DNA from: Oenanthe sinensis
Lineage: Eukaryota; Streptophyta; Magnoliopsida; Apiales; Apiaceae
DNA: 64,000 nucleotides
Direction of reading: 5' to 3'
Assembly (NCBI GenBank): GCA_028671895.1
Contig: CM053804.1
Coordinates: 3,105,001 to 3,169,000, forward strand
Each line of letters begins with the position of its first letter. Position 1 is the first letter of the stretch. The notes under the pieces are model-generated. The model saw only the letters and a program-made list of their open reading frames with translations. It did not search any database and was not told the DNA's origin. The translations under genes were made by a program, and so were the position numbers. Of this stretch, positions 10,174 to 21,809 are shown one piece after another.

Positions 10174-12237
10174 ATGGCACGAAGACCAACGGCAAGAAAG
10201 CCTTCGTTTATGAAGATTCTCATTAACGATTTCTCAAAGAAACTGGTGCATATTATTCTCACCTTTCTATTACAATGTCTGCATGGCATCTCCTATTTAG
10301 TACCTGTGTTTTCTTGTGTCCTGTCTCGCTAACTTTGTTTCCCTTGTGCAGTTGATACCCCCCAGTTTGTCAGGCTTCATCGCGGGACTTTGGCGAGAAA
10401 ATGTATACTAAGGCCAACTGGTACACAAGATTCATGGAGTGTAAGAACCAAACAGATCAACAGTTCATTGTATTTCAAGAAAGGTTGGAAGAAGTTTGCA
10501 CAACATTATTCTTTAGAATATGGTGACTCGTTAATTTTTCGATATGCTCAAGATTACGAGTTTTATGTGGAAATCTTTGATAAGTCTTGCTGTAATAAGG
10601 AACCTGTTACCTTCCAGAATATTGGGTCTCAGGACACTACTCCTATACTAGCCAGTAAGATTATTAATCTATACCTATGTTTTCGATAAATGATCATACT
10701 ATTTCATAAATAAACATATGCACACGCACACATAATATGCATTTTGATCATAGGCAGACCGAAAGAAGAAAGCCAATCTTACAACACCAGCTATTGAAGC
10801 AGCGGAAGAGTTCATGGCAAGCTCAGAGTTTCCTACATTTAACAAGATTATGAAATCAGCTTACACGAAATTCGGTGGATATATGGTGAGGCTTGCACCA
10901 TCAGCTAACCATATTGATTCGAAGAGATTAAATACTTTAAAATACTCTTCTTTAAATTATAACAGTTGTGGTATATTATATTATTCACACTATGCTTAAG
11001 ATTTGATTGTAACAATAATATTTTCATTAATGCATGCAGCCTATTAAAGCAACATTTGCAAAAAAGTATTTGTAAGACAGGACAGAAGTGAAGATTGAGG
11101 TGTTAGATAAGACATGGACTATTGGTTTACTAAGAAGCTGTTCGTATAGGCTGAGTAGATGTGTTGGGGTTACTTGGCAAAGGAACACGCTCTCAAAGCT
11201 GGTGATGCATGCGTTTTCGAATTTATTAAAACCGAAGATTATACCTTCAAACTTTCAATTTTCAGCAGCACCAGTTAAGTATTTTAATTGCTACCCACAA
11301 GGTATTGAATATGTTGATTGAATTAGTAATGCATGGCTAGGGATCAAATTCATTTCGAGCTATTATTTAACATTTTACTCGGATGACTGCCCTAATTGGG
11401 GAGGTGCTTTTGAACTGTTTTATGTATGTATATCGTATCATTTTTTTGACCTTGGTTGTGAATAAACGAAGTCGGATGCTAGTCACTTTTGAAAAAATGT
11501 GTAGGAGAAAACAGAAATTGCCAAACTAGAGCGTTTGGCAAGACTCTTGAAGCACATTCCAACCAGGCTCTTGAAGCACAATCTAGCCAGGAGGTTGAAG
11601 TGCATTCCAGCCAAGCTCTTAAAGCACAATCTAGGCATGCACAATCTAGCCAGGCTCTTAAATCAGCGTTAAGATTTTCGTCACTGTCAAAGTATCCTTC
11701 CTATCCATGTGCTATGTCTCTCTCTTATGTTCGGAAAAGTTATCTGGCAAGATCATATAATTATTTGTGTTATCAGGTTCTTAAATACAGAGTTGAGAAG
11801 AAAATGTTGGGCCAGTAAATTTTAGCTTACTCGTCGTTATAGTTTATAAATATAATGACAGATATTAAACACATATATTGTGAATAGTTTTTAAGTGTTG
11901 AACCCCAGAACACAAATTTGAATGGTGGTAATAGTTTTATCTAACAAAATCTGATAATATGTGCTAGTAGACAATCATAATTTGATTATCTAAGATGATC
12001 AGAAAGTCGACTTTAAGATTCTGATGAATTGTGCAGCATGTTCCTTCAACTTTTGCTGAGCAAATGAATGCGACAAAGGGTGCTATCAAGGTGAAACTTC
12101 AGTGCCGGTGCAGAGAGTGGGATGCTGTTGTCAATACTTACGGTACCGCTAGCAGGATGAATAACGGCTGGTCTATTTTTGCCAAGGAGAACTCTCTGCA
12201 AATTGGCGACGCTTGTGTCTTGGAGTTGATTAAATAG
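10174..12237 (+). pseudogene. B3-domain (REM-like) gene with three B3 domains, disrupted
   Basis: Six exons are inferred: 10174-10245, 10352-10654, 10758-10885, 11040-11273, 11505-11746, 12037-12237. The order is a first B3 domain (exons 1-2), a middle B3 (3-4), a linker of repeated SSQALEAQ-like units, and a third B3 (5-6). Plant B3 domains bind DNA, and REM-like proteins are nuclear and often active in reproductive tissues. Exon 2 lacks one base near its start compared with the neighbour at 12932, shifting the frame. Exon 4 has a TAA after AKKYL and another frame shift before its last strands. The last exon stops early at 12235-12237, losing the final strand. Exon 5 uses a GC donor. It is a tandem relative of the next gene. 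Confidence 0.78.
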
Positions 12238-12931
12238 AGAAGATGGTCTGATCAGAGTTACAATCTTTAGTTGCAATAACTAAGAGCCATATGCTATTGT
12301 CTCATTTTATGACTTGTCTTCTATTGAAGGTGGGATTTGTGTTAAATCAACTCTAGTATGTACTGAAATGATGTATTTTGGATTCTTAAATGTGTTGTGT
12401 TTGGGCCTTTTCATCTATTTGACTAGTTTACATATATTATTTAGTTTTTTAGCCCGGGTCTAATACCAGTTTCATAGTTAGTTTTGTAGCCATTTCTAAT
12501 TTATGTAGCTAACTGAAATAAATCATGGAACAATTATAATTTCATTTATCAAAATATAAAAAACCTACTAACATCTGTTCTTTTCCGAGTTGAAAGATCT
12601 TATCATAAATATTTCTAAGTAATCCCTCCCTGGAAAAAATATTTTACCGTCAAATTGACCAAACTTTTGGTGAATTCTATACTAGTTATATATGTCCAAA
12701 TCTATAAACACACAAGATTATCTAATATAAATGAAAATTTTAAGATAAAATAATGAACCGACTATATAAACAAAAACAATAAACTCATCATTAGTATAAT
12801 ATAAAAACAATATTGTTTTGCTATAAGCTTCTAATATTTTTCCTGGGGAAAAAGAGTTCTGGTAGCCTCTTTTGGTTGCTGGTGCTATAAATATATAGTC
12901 ATTGCAACAGATTTCTCTTGCAGATATAAGA
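12238..12931 (+). other. Intergenic, probable promoter of the intact B3 gene
   Basis: No gene seen. The last 100 bases are similar to the sequence before the upstream pseudogene (TTTTTCCTGG and ATATATA blocks), so the duplication included promoter sequence. A CCCTCCCTGG half-site near 12625 may be one end of a Stowaway-like element. Confidence 0.45.
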
Positions 12932-14300
12932 ATGGGAAGAAGGCCACCTGCAAGAAAAACTTCATTTATGAAGATTCTACTTAAAGATTTCCCCAAGAAG
13001 CTGGTGCATGTCATTTTCAGTTTTTCACCTTTAAATTATTCTTTAACACACACACACACTAAACATGTACATGCATCTCTGATTTAGTAATTGCATGCAA
13101 TTTCTTGTCTCGTTAATTTTGTTATTCTCTTAAGCAGTTGATACCATCCAAGTTTGTTAGGCTTCATCGCGGAACTTTGGCGAAAAAATGTATACTAAGG
13201 CCAACTGGTACACAAGATTCTTGGCCTGTAAGAACCAAACAGATCAAGAATTCATTGTATTTCAAGAAAGGGTGGAAAAATTTTGCAAAACATCATTGTT
13301 TAGGATTTGGTGACTTGTTAGTTTTTCGGTATAGTCAAGATTGCGAGTTTTATGTGGACATGTTTGATAAGTCCTGCTGTCTTAAGGATCCTGTTACCTC
13401 CCAAAATATTGGGTCTAGGAGGGACACTACTCCAGTACTATCCAGTAAGATTTTTGATTTTACTCCTATGTTTCCCAAGAATGATCATACTATTATGATG
13501 AATAAACATGTGTGTGCGCACACATAATATGCATTTTGACTTGTTACTCGAATATATTTTAATTTTTACCCGCAAGGTTTTGATTATATTTCACATAATA
13601 TGCATTTTGACCTATTACTCGAATATATTTTAACTTTTACCCTTGACTGTATTTAATTTTGTAGTGCATGACGAGAGCTCGAATTCAATTCGAGCTGTTA
13701 AATGTCTTTTATGTTAATATATCGTTTAATTTTTTTGAAATCTTGGATGTGAATTAACCAAGTCTAATGCTAGTCACTTTTCGAAAATGTTAGGGGAAAA
13801 CAAAAATTGCCAAACTAGAGCAAAATCTGGCAAGGCTGTTGAAGCACACTCTAGCCAAGCACTTGAAGCAGCATGCACATTTTCGTCACTGTCAAAGTAT
13901 CCTTCCTATCCATGTGCCTTGCATTTAACTTACGTGCGAGATGATTTTCTGGTAAGATTCGGTGATAAATGTTGGTAGATCTAATGGTGATATGGACAAT
14001 CATAATTTGATAAGCTAAGATGATTAACAAGTCAACTTTTGATGAATTGTGCAGCATGTTCCTTCAACTTTTGTACAGCAAATGAATGTGATATCCAATG
14101 CTAACAAGGTGAAACTTCAGTGCCGGGGAAAAGAGTGGGATGCTGTCATCAGAGCTTATGGTACCAATAGCAGGATAGATCATGGCTGGTCTACTTTTGT
14201 AAAGGAGAACTCTCTGCAAATTGGCGATGCTTGTGTCTTGGAGCTCATCGATAGGAAAAATGTTCGGATCAGAATTACAGTTTTTAAATGCACTATTTGA
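12932..14300 (+). CDS. B3 domain-containing (REM-like) transcription factor, two B3 domains
   Basis: Four exons: 12932-13003, 13138-13444, 13794-13951, 14055-14300, with GT-AG introns and matching phases, giving 260 residues. The first B3 domain covers about residues 12-115 and includes IPSKFVRLHRGTL, GWKNFAKHH and the typical FGDLLVFRY. A short linker rich in serine, glutamine and alanine follows. The second B3 covers about 165-260 with HVPSTFVQQM, GWSTFVKENSLQIGDACV and a final strand. The family binds DNA in the nucleus; the target is not predictable here. Compared with the upstream pseudogene it lacks the middle B3 domain, and all its splice sites and frames are intact. The start was chosen because the upstream copy shares it. 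The family call is strong; exact orthology is unknown. Confidence 0.82.
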
Positions 14301-14872
14301 GAACCGTATGCAGATCATGTCTTTTTTGGGATCGAACAAGACACAAGCATCCTTTCGAACTCTGCACACGGTTCTTAGTTTAGAAGGGAGCAAGGAAAAT
14401 ACAGCTAGATTAGATTAAGAGACCTTTGCTATATTTTCTCTCATGTTGTGACTCGTGAATCTATTGTCTAAAATTGAATGTGGGTTTTGTGTTTAATCAA
14501 CTTCAATATCTACTTAATCGTGTATTTTGGATCCTTATATATGTTGTGTTTAGGGTCCTTTCATCTATATTCAAACTGCAGGAGTCCCCTCATTCCTCTC
14601 ATTTTAATGCATATCACTTGCTTGTTTACCTCAAAACTTATTGCTTCTCTACCTGAAAACTTATAAGTTAAAACACTAACATCACTTTAAAGCAAATTTC
14701 AAGAGTTCTAGTAAATTACAGGTTTTCCCCTAAGAGAAAAGAACCACAACTCACAAACTGATATCATCTACCACAGGTCTAATTCCAATTTCATAGCTAG
14801 TTTATCCTTCGAAATCGTCACAAAAGATAAATAAATTTAGAAGTAGAACAGTTGATAAACGTATTTTCCGCG
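14301..14872. other. Intergenic between B3 gene and SMT1, convergent 3' ends
   Basis: The 3' flanks of the plus-strand B3 gene and the minus-strand SMT1 gene. No gene or repeat recognised. Confidence 0.5.
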
Positions 14873-17800
14873 TTACTGCCCATCCGAGAGAGGCTTTCGA
14901 GCCAAGAAGAAATATAATGGTGTGAATATCTCTTTCCTGCAGGTAGCAAATACAAGACGCCCATTAGTTTATTGTATAAAGTGCATTGAAACCTCCTAAA
15001 AGATAAAATAATTATGATCTTCAAAGAAGAAATATGCAAGAACAAAAAAAGTTTTAAAGCTCTCTTCCTGATAATAGAATTAAATCAATATTTTTGTTTT
15101 CGGCTTTAATTTATTTTTTTGGGCGGGGGGTTGAAACCCAGCAACTTCTTGTCATTTGAACATGGCAAAATGTGGAGTCATTATAAGAGCTATATGTAGC
15201 GGATATGAAGTCATTTATATTGATATACTATATACTGCTGTCATAACAGTTCTCACTTTCCACCAGCAACAAGCCCTTCTGCAGCTTTCTCCAAGAAAGC
15301 TTGGACTCTTTGGCTTCCTTTTGGGGCAAGTCCCGCATATTCAAGGGCCACAACCTACCAAGAGAGAAAACAACACACTAACAAATAAATCTGAAGATAA
15401 TATGAAGCAGAAAACAATGTTTTTTCAAGTCTACTTTTATTGAGCCAATAAAGAACCTGATATATAACACTAAAAAGGAATTTCTTTTATCCCGTGATAG
15501 TGGTTTATTGGTAATGAAAGATGAAGATGCAGCACAAAAACGGATCTTACCATGTTCTTTGTTATAAAACGTCCCAGTGCTGTTAACCGGAAACTACTTA
15601 ATGAGAAATGACTTGTATCCAGTGGCAAGTACCAAGGCAAGGGTGAGCCAATCGTAAGATCTTTTTCCCATATGACCTTGATAGGGAAGAAAGCAAGTCT
15701 CAGACCAAATTGTATATAATCAAATCACATGATAAAATATTAATAACTTGGACCATTTTACTCACTTCAAAACCTGCTTGTTTCAAAGCTTCAATGCATT
15801 GTGTAGTCAGTCTAATGTCAGGGAGGCCATCACCAAGCTCAATTTCAGCCTGTCGTTGAATATATACAATCAATAAATGTTTAAGATAAACATGTTTAAA
15901 ACTTAGACTAAGTCTTTATACAGCGTTACTGGAACCTTGATTCTTTGGTGTTCTTCGTTATTGGGATCAAAGGAATCAGTCATGCACCACTCGTATGCAG
16001 CGAAACATTGACCAGGCTTCAATACTCTATAGATCTCTTTGTAGCATCCAAGCTTCAGGTCAAATATTCAAGGTAAGTCATAAGAAAATGAAAAGAGAAA
16101 TTAGAATTCTCCTACACAAGAGACTAGGTACTAGACATTTATTCCAACCAGAAATATTTGAGTATTTAACTATCCATGAGTAGTTGATCACATCTTCTAA
16201 TTTTAATTACCGCGTCAGGGGCATGACAGGTAGCCTCAATTGCATATACTGCATCAAAATTGTTATCTGGAAATGGCATTTTCATAAAATCCCCCTGCAG
16301 CACATAAAATATAGATTGAGCAAATGGAAAAAAAATAACATGAGCAAAAGATGTACAAAAAGCCAACCTTCACAAAATCACAGGTCTGGTCTACTTCTGC
16401 CATGCGGTTTAATTTCTGCACATTAGCAGGAGTAAAAAAGGAATATATTAGTGTCTTTTGAATATACAGAAAAATGCTGTATTGGGTGTTCAAACTATGG
16501 GAGTCTCATAATGTTACCTTTCCCCTTGTTATCTGATATTCATTGTTGTTCAGCCCCGTAACTGAGGTGGCGCTGCCAAGCATCACACAACAGATCAGAG
16601 AGAGTTACATATATACTCAATAATTAATTAATCATATAACACTACAAGAGCCAACAATACATGTAATAGTAAATCCAAAAATAATAGAAAATATTCAGAT
16701 AATTAGCCTTAATATAAACAAAGGAAAAATTAAATCCCATGAGTGAGTATTAAATAACTTGTTATATTAAAAGAGTTGTTAAACGACTTTTTAAGAGAAA
16801 AACCAAGAGTTGTGGAAAAACATCCAAAGAAGAATCTATGCACACAGCCATGAAGCAATCTAACAGACTGATAAACATACATCTTGCAATCTGTGTCCAA
16901 AAAGTTCAAAGCAAAAAAGCAACACAATTTCTTGTTTGCAGCAACACTTTACACTTAAAATTGAACTATGGGGCAAATAGTATCAAGCAGAAGGGAGCCT
17001 AAAGTAATCAATCAATAATAGATGAAAACAAAGTAAATTCTGAATCACCACAGACCTAAACCGAGCTATTTCCCTCAGTGGTCCACCAATTCCACATCCT
17101 ACATCCAGAACCTGCAGGTGACAAAGAAGGGGCAGCTTACAAACTAAAACTAGAAACAACATATATGTTGGACAAGGGATGATCTACCAAGAAACACAAT
17201 ATATAATTCTTAACTAAAGGATGTGTTTCGGTAATGACATATGTATGTATATATCTCGGACTATTACACTCAACTTCTGAATGGGAAAAAAAGTTATGCG
17301 GTCACTGATATTTTCAGGGCTGTGTAAAATTTAAAATCTGATTGAACTCTCATTTAGTTTGGCTTAATATGAGTGAAGTGCATTTTAGGATATTCTCTAG
17401 AGCATAAGAGGAGCATTTGAAAAATTATCAACCAGCGTCTATATTCTGGTTGCAGTATACAGTTAAGCAAGTAGAGAGACCTTTTGTCCAGGTTTAAGGC
17501 CCAGCTGTAGAGCAAGGAAATGTTCATGCCTCTTAATGCTTTCTCGAAGAGATTCCGTTTTCCATCTGTGAACATATCAATCATTTATAAGTTTTATGGA
17601 GATGCTGCAAGACAACTAACTTGGAATGACATGCTCGTTCACTCACGTCAGTATACACAGTTCAATGTTACTCAAGGAATTTGAGTAAAACGTAAGAGAA
17701 AAACACTCACCTGGGTGCAAAATGAAATGATTCTCCCCAGCCATATTCATAGAAGCTCGTGACAAGATCATAGTATTTATTGACCTGCAGTGCATGAAAG

Positions 17801-19827
17801 TTTTATAAGAATACATATGAACAAGTGACCTTAATACATATCATGTTATGGGGCTGCCCTATAGTTGTGAAAAAGGGCAGCTCACAATGTATTTTCAAAA
17901 GATATGGTACGAGAAATGTGGCAATTTGACTAGAAAAGGTTGGAAGTCAAGCTTAGATTATCAAGTCAATTTTACATCATCCGAATAACACTTGCACATG
18001 AATAAAAATAGCTGTTTTACGCATAATAATGGTAGAGAGTAACATAACTGAAATTAAAAATCAAAAGATTTTTGGGGAAAACATTTACCATGTCAGTGTA
18101 GTTTTCTTTTCTCGCTTCTTCTTCACCTCCAAAGGCAACATGATACTTCTCATACCTGATGTATTGAATATAATAATTATAAGAAAGAAAATATAAAAAA
18201 CACAAAAAACGAAAGGAAATATAAAAGAGAAAAAACTGAGGCCAAGAAGAAAACAGCACTACTACACTACAGCAAAATTCTGCCAATGATTCAGATTTAA
18301 TGACACACGTCAAAGCATTTACAATACTTTGAACAATTTGCAGTATACAAAGGCCTATATGTAAGAGCAAGTCCAATGCTAAAGCTAAAATGGCTATAGC
18401 CATTGCTATAATTTGAGACTAAAAAGTAGTTTTTGGTCTTAAAATACAACTAGTGCTCCAATGCATATTTCTAAAATAAGACCAACTACATTCAAAGTTT
18501 ATTTTAACATTTTTTGATAATGAATAGAATTCATTTTTCCTTCATATTTTAGAATGGCTATAGCCATCTTTAGTCCTAAATATAGGATTAATTATCCATT
18601 TATGCATTTATAGGACTAAGTATAGCTATGCATTGGAGTAATGTACAACCAATTATAACTATGCATTGGACTTGCTCTAAAAGGGAGGCCATCATATCAA
18701 GGTCATAGAATATGATTACTAAAACAACCATTCGAATTTCCTAAGCTCCCGTAACCACCATCTCTTGCACTGAATTTGAAAAAATAAAAAACCTCAAAAA
18801 TGTCTGTGTAACATCCCACCAGACTTACTTAGCAAAAGGGAAAAAAAACATCCCACCAGACTTAACATATTCCTCTGTGTTAGCATTTAAACTTGACACT
18901 AATGAATCTGTCAAAAAGTACTGTTCAGGAAAATAGTATAATCTGTACTCGAGAGGGCAATTCTATAAAACAACTCAGAGTAAAGTGCTTTAAAATCTCA
19001 AGAAATGAAGGTTAAATCATTAAAAATGAAATAAAGATTGTAGTAAAGAAAACCATCCCAGGTTCACTATTAAAACTGCTCGATATTGTGGGGGAAAGAA
19101 AAGGAGTTGTGTTAACCCTGTCGATGTAAATTTTTAGAAGCCCTTTGGACTGTTTGAGCAGAAAACAAAGAAGTTTGACCAAGGAGCTAGATGGAAACTC
19201 AAGGGGAGCAAAAAATATGTCAAAACAGTATACGAGTTTATCGCTAAATAGCCTTTAGTTCATACACTTACAACATTTTATTTCTCTATTGTTAGAGCAA
19301 TAACCATTTACCATCCAGACTTCACAAACAGATATCACTATTCTTACAATCTATTTGTAGGCTTGCGCTAATAAGTGAGACTCTCTACACTATGATATCA
19401 TGATAAAACAAAGTTCCACCCAAGTATCCCGTTCCCAAATTTTTCACAATTCATAAAGACCGACTCATACCACCATCAGCCACAAATATTAGTAGTCAAT
19501 ATAAGTACCATACTCGATTCACCCAACTAAATCTAACATTGGCTATCCGATCAAACAATATCGAACTATATCACTCCACAGCATAATTGGTCTAATAGAA
19601 ACTAAAAATTCATTATAACAAGGAATAAATGCAAATTAAGCAACAGCACACACACAAACACAGGCCTAACAGAGAATGAACACGAGATCATAAATTATAC
19701 ACACAGTAACATAGAGTAAAGAGATTATGAACATAAAAACATACTTGTCAACAGCCTCCAAAACATCATCTTTCTGAATCTTCCCACCCAAACCAGAAGC
19801 TAGATCCAATGCACCACCTTTTGACAT
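14873..19827 (-). CDS. SMT1: Cycloartenol C-24 methyltransferase (sterol methyltransferase 1)
   Basis: Adds a methyl group from S-adenosylmethionine to C-24 of cycloartenol, an early committed step to plant sterols at the endoplasmic reticulum. Thirteen exons, in transcript order: 19827-19745, 18155-18089, 17784-17711, 17565-17481, 17111-17056, 16572-16518, 16415-16368, 16294-16211, 16052-15936, 15849-15766, 15676-15551, 15354-15257, 14936-14873. Phases agree at every junction and give 346 residues (plant SMT1 is about 336-346). Visible marks: start MSKGGALDLASGLGGKI, YEYGWGESFHF near 62-72, SAM motif VLDVGCGIGG at 104-113, the segment DAVYAIEATCHAPD, and the C-terminal IFTPLYFFLARKP. The small last exon lies 320 bases past exon 12, where GTGAG could be misread as a stop. 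All key motifs are present, so the gene looks functional. Confidence 0.96.
18365..18677. mobile_element. Tourist-like MITE in SMT1 intron 1
   Basis: Terminal inverted repeats GAGCAAGTCCAATGC and GCATTGGACTTGCTC enclose 313 bp, flanked by TAA on both sides (18362-18364 and 18678-18680). Three-base TAA/TTA duplications and GAGC-type ends are features of PIF/Harbinger-derived elements. It has no coding capacity. Confidence 0.85.
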
Positions 19828-20889
19828 CTTCTTTACTTTTATGCCTTCTCAATTATCTATAACATATATCCAAACCCCATCAAAAACCAATCAAAATGCC
19901 CTTGAATTGTACTTGATATCATAAAATTACAACACATACAAAGAAAAAAAATAAAAGATCTAAAACCCCACAAACCAATTTTACAAAAATATAGAATCAT
20001 GGTCAATAATAAATTTATGATTGCTTACCGAATGTGGGAAGCTTATGGATTGGATCAATGTGGTAAATATATGTATAAATATTGATACGGGGGTTACTTA
20101 AAAACAGGTATGAGGCGGGAGTGCAAGACAGAACAAGTTGGACTTGAGTGTCGTGTACTGGTGTGTATATGTTTTAAGCATCACGTACACGTGATCTACT
20201 GGCCCATCTCTTGAGTTTCGAGCCGGCCTTTTTTTTCCCTTCTCAGAGAATGAGTATGTATCTAAATACAATACCCAAAAAAAAAGTTTCTTTCCTTGCA
20301 TAAATTTATCATCTAACCGATGTTATGTATAGATGTCTTCAAAAATTTAGATAATAAAATTTTAAAAGTTGAGAAGAGAAACACCTAAAAAAACATGAAA
20401 CAAAACTTATTTCTTGAGTTTCGAGCCGGCCTGTTTTTATATATCTATTATATATTTAATTTTACCTAAAATGTTTTTATCTTTGTTTTCAATAAAAAAT
20501 TATACAAGTCTCAATTTAATTTTCAAAATAATCTAATTACCTTTTGGTATTTATGTTACAGGCTTGGTCTAAAAATTATTTTAAGAGAAAATAGGTTTTA
20601 TATTTAAAAAAATTGTTTTTCGGATTTTATAGGAAGTAACAATAAGTTTCACTATAAATACTTTGTATATATTATAATCAAATTAAAAAAATTATTAAAT
20701 ATTCATTTGATTTTCATTTAATTTTTGTGATAGTATATTTTTCACCGGGATTCTTATCACAACACAGCAATAGTTTGGGGGCGAGAGGATACAAATTCGA
20801 GATCCCTCCGTAAATCAAGTCTTAATATCCTGTTAAGTAATTATTTTTAAATTATTATCAGATGTAAAGTCACCTAATTTATGTTAATA
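19828..20889. other. SMT1 upstream region, AT-rich
   Basis: Contains the 5' leader and promoter of SMT1 on the minus strand, then AT-rich sequence without a recognised gene. The phrase 'cttgagtttcgagccggcct' occurs twice (near 20210 and 20413), a short local duplication. Confidence 0.45.
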
Positions 20890-21133
20890 CTCTCTCCGTT
20901 CCTAAATAGTTGTCCTTTTTAATTTTTTCTGGTCAAATTGACTAAAAATTAAAAATTATTCTTTTATAATTTTAAAAAACTAAAATATATATTTTAAACT
21001 AGATTATATATACATTCTAATAATATAAAATGTTAATTTTTTTAATTATATATTATATTTAAATTGCGGTCAAAGATGAGTCAATTTGACCGCACTAGAA
21101 ATAAAATAAACAATTAAAAAGGGATGGAGGGAG
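20890..21133. mobile_element. Stowaway-like MITE
   Basis: The left end CTCTCTCCGTTCC and right end GGGATGGAGGGAG are inverted repeats of the Stowaway (Tc1/mariner) type, with TA on both sides. The element is 244 bp and AT-rich with no coding sequence. Confidence 0.85.
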
Positions 21134-21800
21134 TATAATATTTTCATCGTTTGGTTTTATTTGATATTTTAATTTTTAACGCACACATTTTTAGGAGTTT
21201 TAAGTATATACTTAAAATTATTATTTTTAATTTTTTTTAATAAAAATATTAAATTACAACTTTTATTCACATAAATAAAAATTTTAAAAATATTAATTTC
21301 AATTATACAATTAAAGTTCTCTTAAAAATATATATCAAAAATCAAGTGTCAAATATTAACAAATTGAAGGAAATTGTATAAATTCAGTTTCGGCCACATC
21401 CCAAACTAATAATGAAGTTAATCAGATATTATATATTTAAAATGGTTCTTCTTTATCTTTATTTTTTTATGTGAAAATTGAGTTCAACCGGAGATGAAAA
21501 TTAATCTTTATTATCACGTTAACTTTGATTTTGTTTGTATTCGATTTTAAAATATGATAAATTTTGTTTTATTTTGTAAATGATATGACTTTGATGTAAA
21601 TTTTAAAATTGAATAAAATATGATTTTAAATACAAATATTTACATGGCGGATCTGGTCTCATATAATTTTGAGCTTTCTTATAAAATACCAAATTTTTTA
21701 TTTGTAAAAATACTTTTTTCTATTTTATATTTTATAAAAATATGATCTTTAAAGTTTTTTTTGCAAAAATACGGTTTTGTTAATGTAACCCGATAAAATT
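21134..21800. other. AT-rich intergenic sequence
   Basis: No gene, repeat or regulatory pattern that can be supported. Confidence 0.4.
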
Positions 21801-21809
21801 AAAATCAAA

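Noticed and set aside
15254..15256. TGA read as the end of SMT1
   Set aside because: GTGAG here is a splice donor; a conserved last exon at 14936-14873 continues the protein in phase.
18017..18403. A 128-codon minus-strand open frame
   Set aside because: It runs out of SMT1 exon 2 into the intron on both sides; only 18089-18155 is coding, in another frame.
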